From Tigheibacillus halophilus (GTDB lineage: Bacteria > Bacillota > Bacilli > Bacillales > Amphibacillaceae), in the NCBI RefSeq assembly GCF_042683165.1, contig NZ_JBHUIZ010000014.1, positions 124,001 to 188,000 of the forward strand: 64,000 nucleotides of DNA, in the 5' to 3' direction. The first letter of the stretch is position 1. Each line of letters opens with the position of its first letter. The position numbers were made by a program, and so were the translations under genes. The notes below the pieces were generated by a model that did no database searches, was not told the origin of the DNA, and saw only the letters and a program-made list of their open reading frames with translations. Positions 63,209 through 64,000 of the stretch are shown in pieces.

Positions 63209-64000
63209 CCATGGTCGCAAACGCTCCCATACACTTATATTTATCCCACCGTTTGTCCAATAATTCATCTGGGGACATTTTGGACAGCTCTGTCAGTGTC
63301 TTATCCAATACCTTGTCAATGTTTGCCGCCTGCTGCTGAATATCACGATGCGCACCGCCTTTTGGCTCTTTGATAATGCCATCAATAATTTCCAGCTTCT
63401 TTAAGTCGTAAGATGTGATTTGCATTGTTTCTGCAGCTCGCTTGGCTTGTCCTGAATCCTTCCACAATAAAGCTGCTGCTCCTTCTGGAGAAATGACGGA
63501 ATATGTTGCGTTTTCCAGCATATATACACGATCCCCGACACCAATTGCCAACGCACCGCCACTTCCGCCTTCCCCAATGACAACACAGATGATAGGAACT
63601 GTCAGACCTGCCATCTGAAGAAGATTGTTCGCAATCGCTTCACTTTGGCCTCTTTCTTCAGATTCTTTGCCAGGATCGGCCCCTTTTGTATCGATGAAAC
63701 AGATGATCGGCCGATGAAATTTTTCGGCTAGTTTCATATGTCGCAATGCTTTCCGGTAACCTTCCGGGTGAGGCATGCCAAAATTTCTTTTGAGATTTTC
63801 TTTGGTGTTTTTCCCACGCTGATGGCCAATTACTGTGACTGGCTTGCTTTTATAAAAAGCCACACCTGCGACGAGAGCTTCATCGTCACCAAAATATCTA
63901 TCACCATGGAATTCGATAAAATCCTCGAATATTTCCGAAATATAGTCAAGACTTGTCGGTCTTTCCGGATGTCTTGCCATCTGTACTCTTTCCCATGGTT
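63201..64000 (-). CDS. accA: Acetyl-CoA carboxylase carboxyltransferase, alpha subunit (partial, N-terminus outside window)
   Basis: With AccD it transfers the carboxyl group from biotin to acetyl-CoA to form malonyl-CoA. About 266 C-terminal residues are present; the frame stays open to the window edge through PWERVQ, so the methionine at 63980 is internal and roughly 55-60 residues are missing. Landmarks are RPTSLDYI, VIGHQRGKNTKENL, NFGMPHPEGYRKA, VIGEGGSGGALAIGVG and SVISPEGAAALLWKD. The usually conserved GAYPG segment reads GADPG here. A terminator overlaps the stop codon, so pfkA downstream is a separate unit. Confidence 0.96.
   Translation of the reverse strand, partial: PWERVQMARHPERPTSLDYISEIFEDFIEFHGDRYFGDDEALVAGVAFYKSKPVTVIGHQRGKNTKENLKRNFGMPHPEGYRKALRHMKLAEKFHRPIICFIDTKGADPGKESEERGQSEAIANNLLQMAGLTVPIICVVIGEGGSGGALAIGVGDRVYMLENATYSVISPEGAAALLWKDSGQAKRAAETMQITSYDLKKLEIIDGIIKEPKGGAHRDIQQQAANIDKVLDKTLTELSKMSPDELLDKRWDKYKCMGAFATMGD

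Overview
The window is chromosomal DNA of an endospore-forming member of the Bacillaceae (Firmicutes, low to moderate GC). The evidence is a spore protein gene (sspI), a CotF-like coat gene, ytxC and ytvI, strong GGAGG-type ribosome binding sites, many TTG starts, T-box and preQ1 riboswitches, an AUU-initiated infC, and gene order that follows the Bacillus subtilis uvrC to accA segment. Genus cannot be fixed from the sequence; the halotolerant Virgibacillus/Oceanobacillus/Terribacillus side of the family is a guess. Most core genes lie on the minus strand, so the text below follows plus-strand coordinates while transcription mostly runs right to left.

Layout. 0-7.4 kb: uvrC (cut by the window edge), trxA, and a fatty-acid degradation cluster, fadR-fadB-etfB-etfA, with a FadR-type operator on a strong sigma-A promoter, next to lcfA. 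7.4-14.3 kb: a 24-residue membrane ORF, yshE, mutS2, polX, cvpA, zapA and divergent rnhC. 14.4-19.5 kb: pheS-pheT under a phenylalanine T-box, an rRNA methyltransferase and sspI. 19.5-32.2 kb is the accessory part: a four-gene unit (membrane-anchored protein, two ABC-2 permeases, ATPase) behind a possible ECF-sigma promoter, a UDG-superfamily glycosylase, queT with a preQ1 riboswitch, an apparent IS200/IS605 end remnant, a CotF-like gene, and a run of small metabolic genes with visible decay (frameshifted cupin, truncated GNAT, NUDIX-like tail), then VOC, SIMPL and lytic transglycosylase genes. 32.2-43.8 kb: M42 peptidase, yjzC, dut, ysdB with a SigW-type promoter, a TVP38 protein, the infC-rpmI-rplT operon with its leader, thrS under a threonine T-box, ytxC, dnaI, dnaB and nrdR. 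43.9-54.4 kb: an AdhB-like dehydrogenase, gapB with two CcpN-type boxes, coaE, mutM, polA, phoR, phoP and an MFS exporter. 54.5-64 kb: mdh-icd-citZ, ytvI, fxsA, pyk, pfkA and accA (N-terminus outside the window).

How it works together. Central carbon flow is well represented: glycolysis (pfkA, pyk), gluconeogenesis (gapB), the TCA branch (citZ, icd, mdh), fatty-acid synthesis entry (accA) and beta-oxidation (lcfA, fadB, etfAB). Information-processing genes cover replication initiation (dnaB, dnaI), repair (uvrC, mutS2, polX, polA, mutM, the glycosylase) and translation (pheST, thrS, infC, rpmI, rplT). Regulation is legible in the DNA: FadR box, two T-boxes, preQ1 riboswitch, L20 leader, SigW-like promoters and CcpN boxes. 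The least explained items are a folded leader-like region between trxA and uvrC, the membrane-protein/ABC unit at 19.8-24.6 kb, and the gene-free stretch upstream of pfkA.
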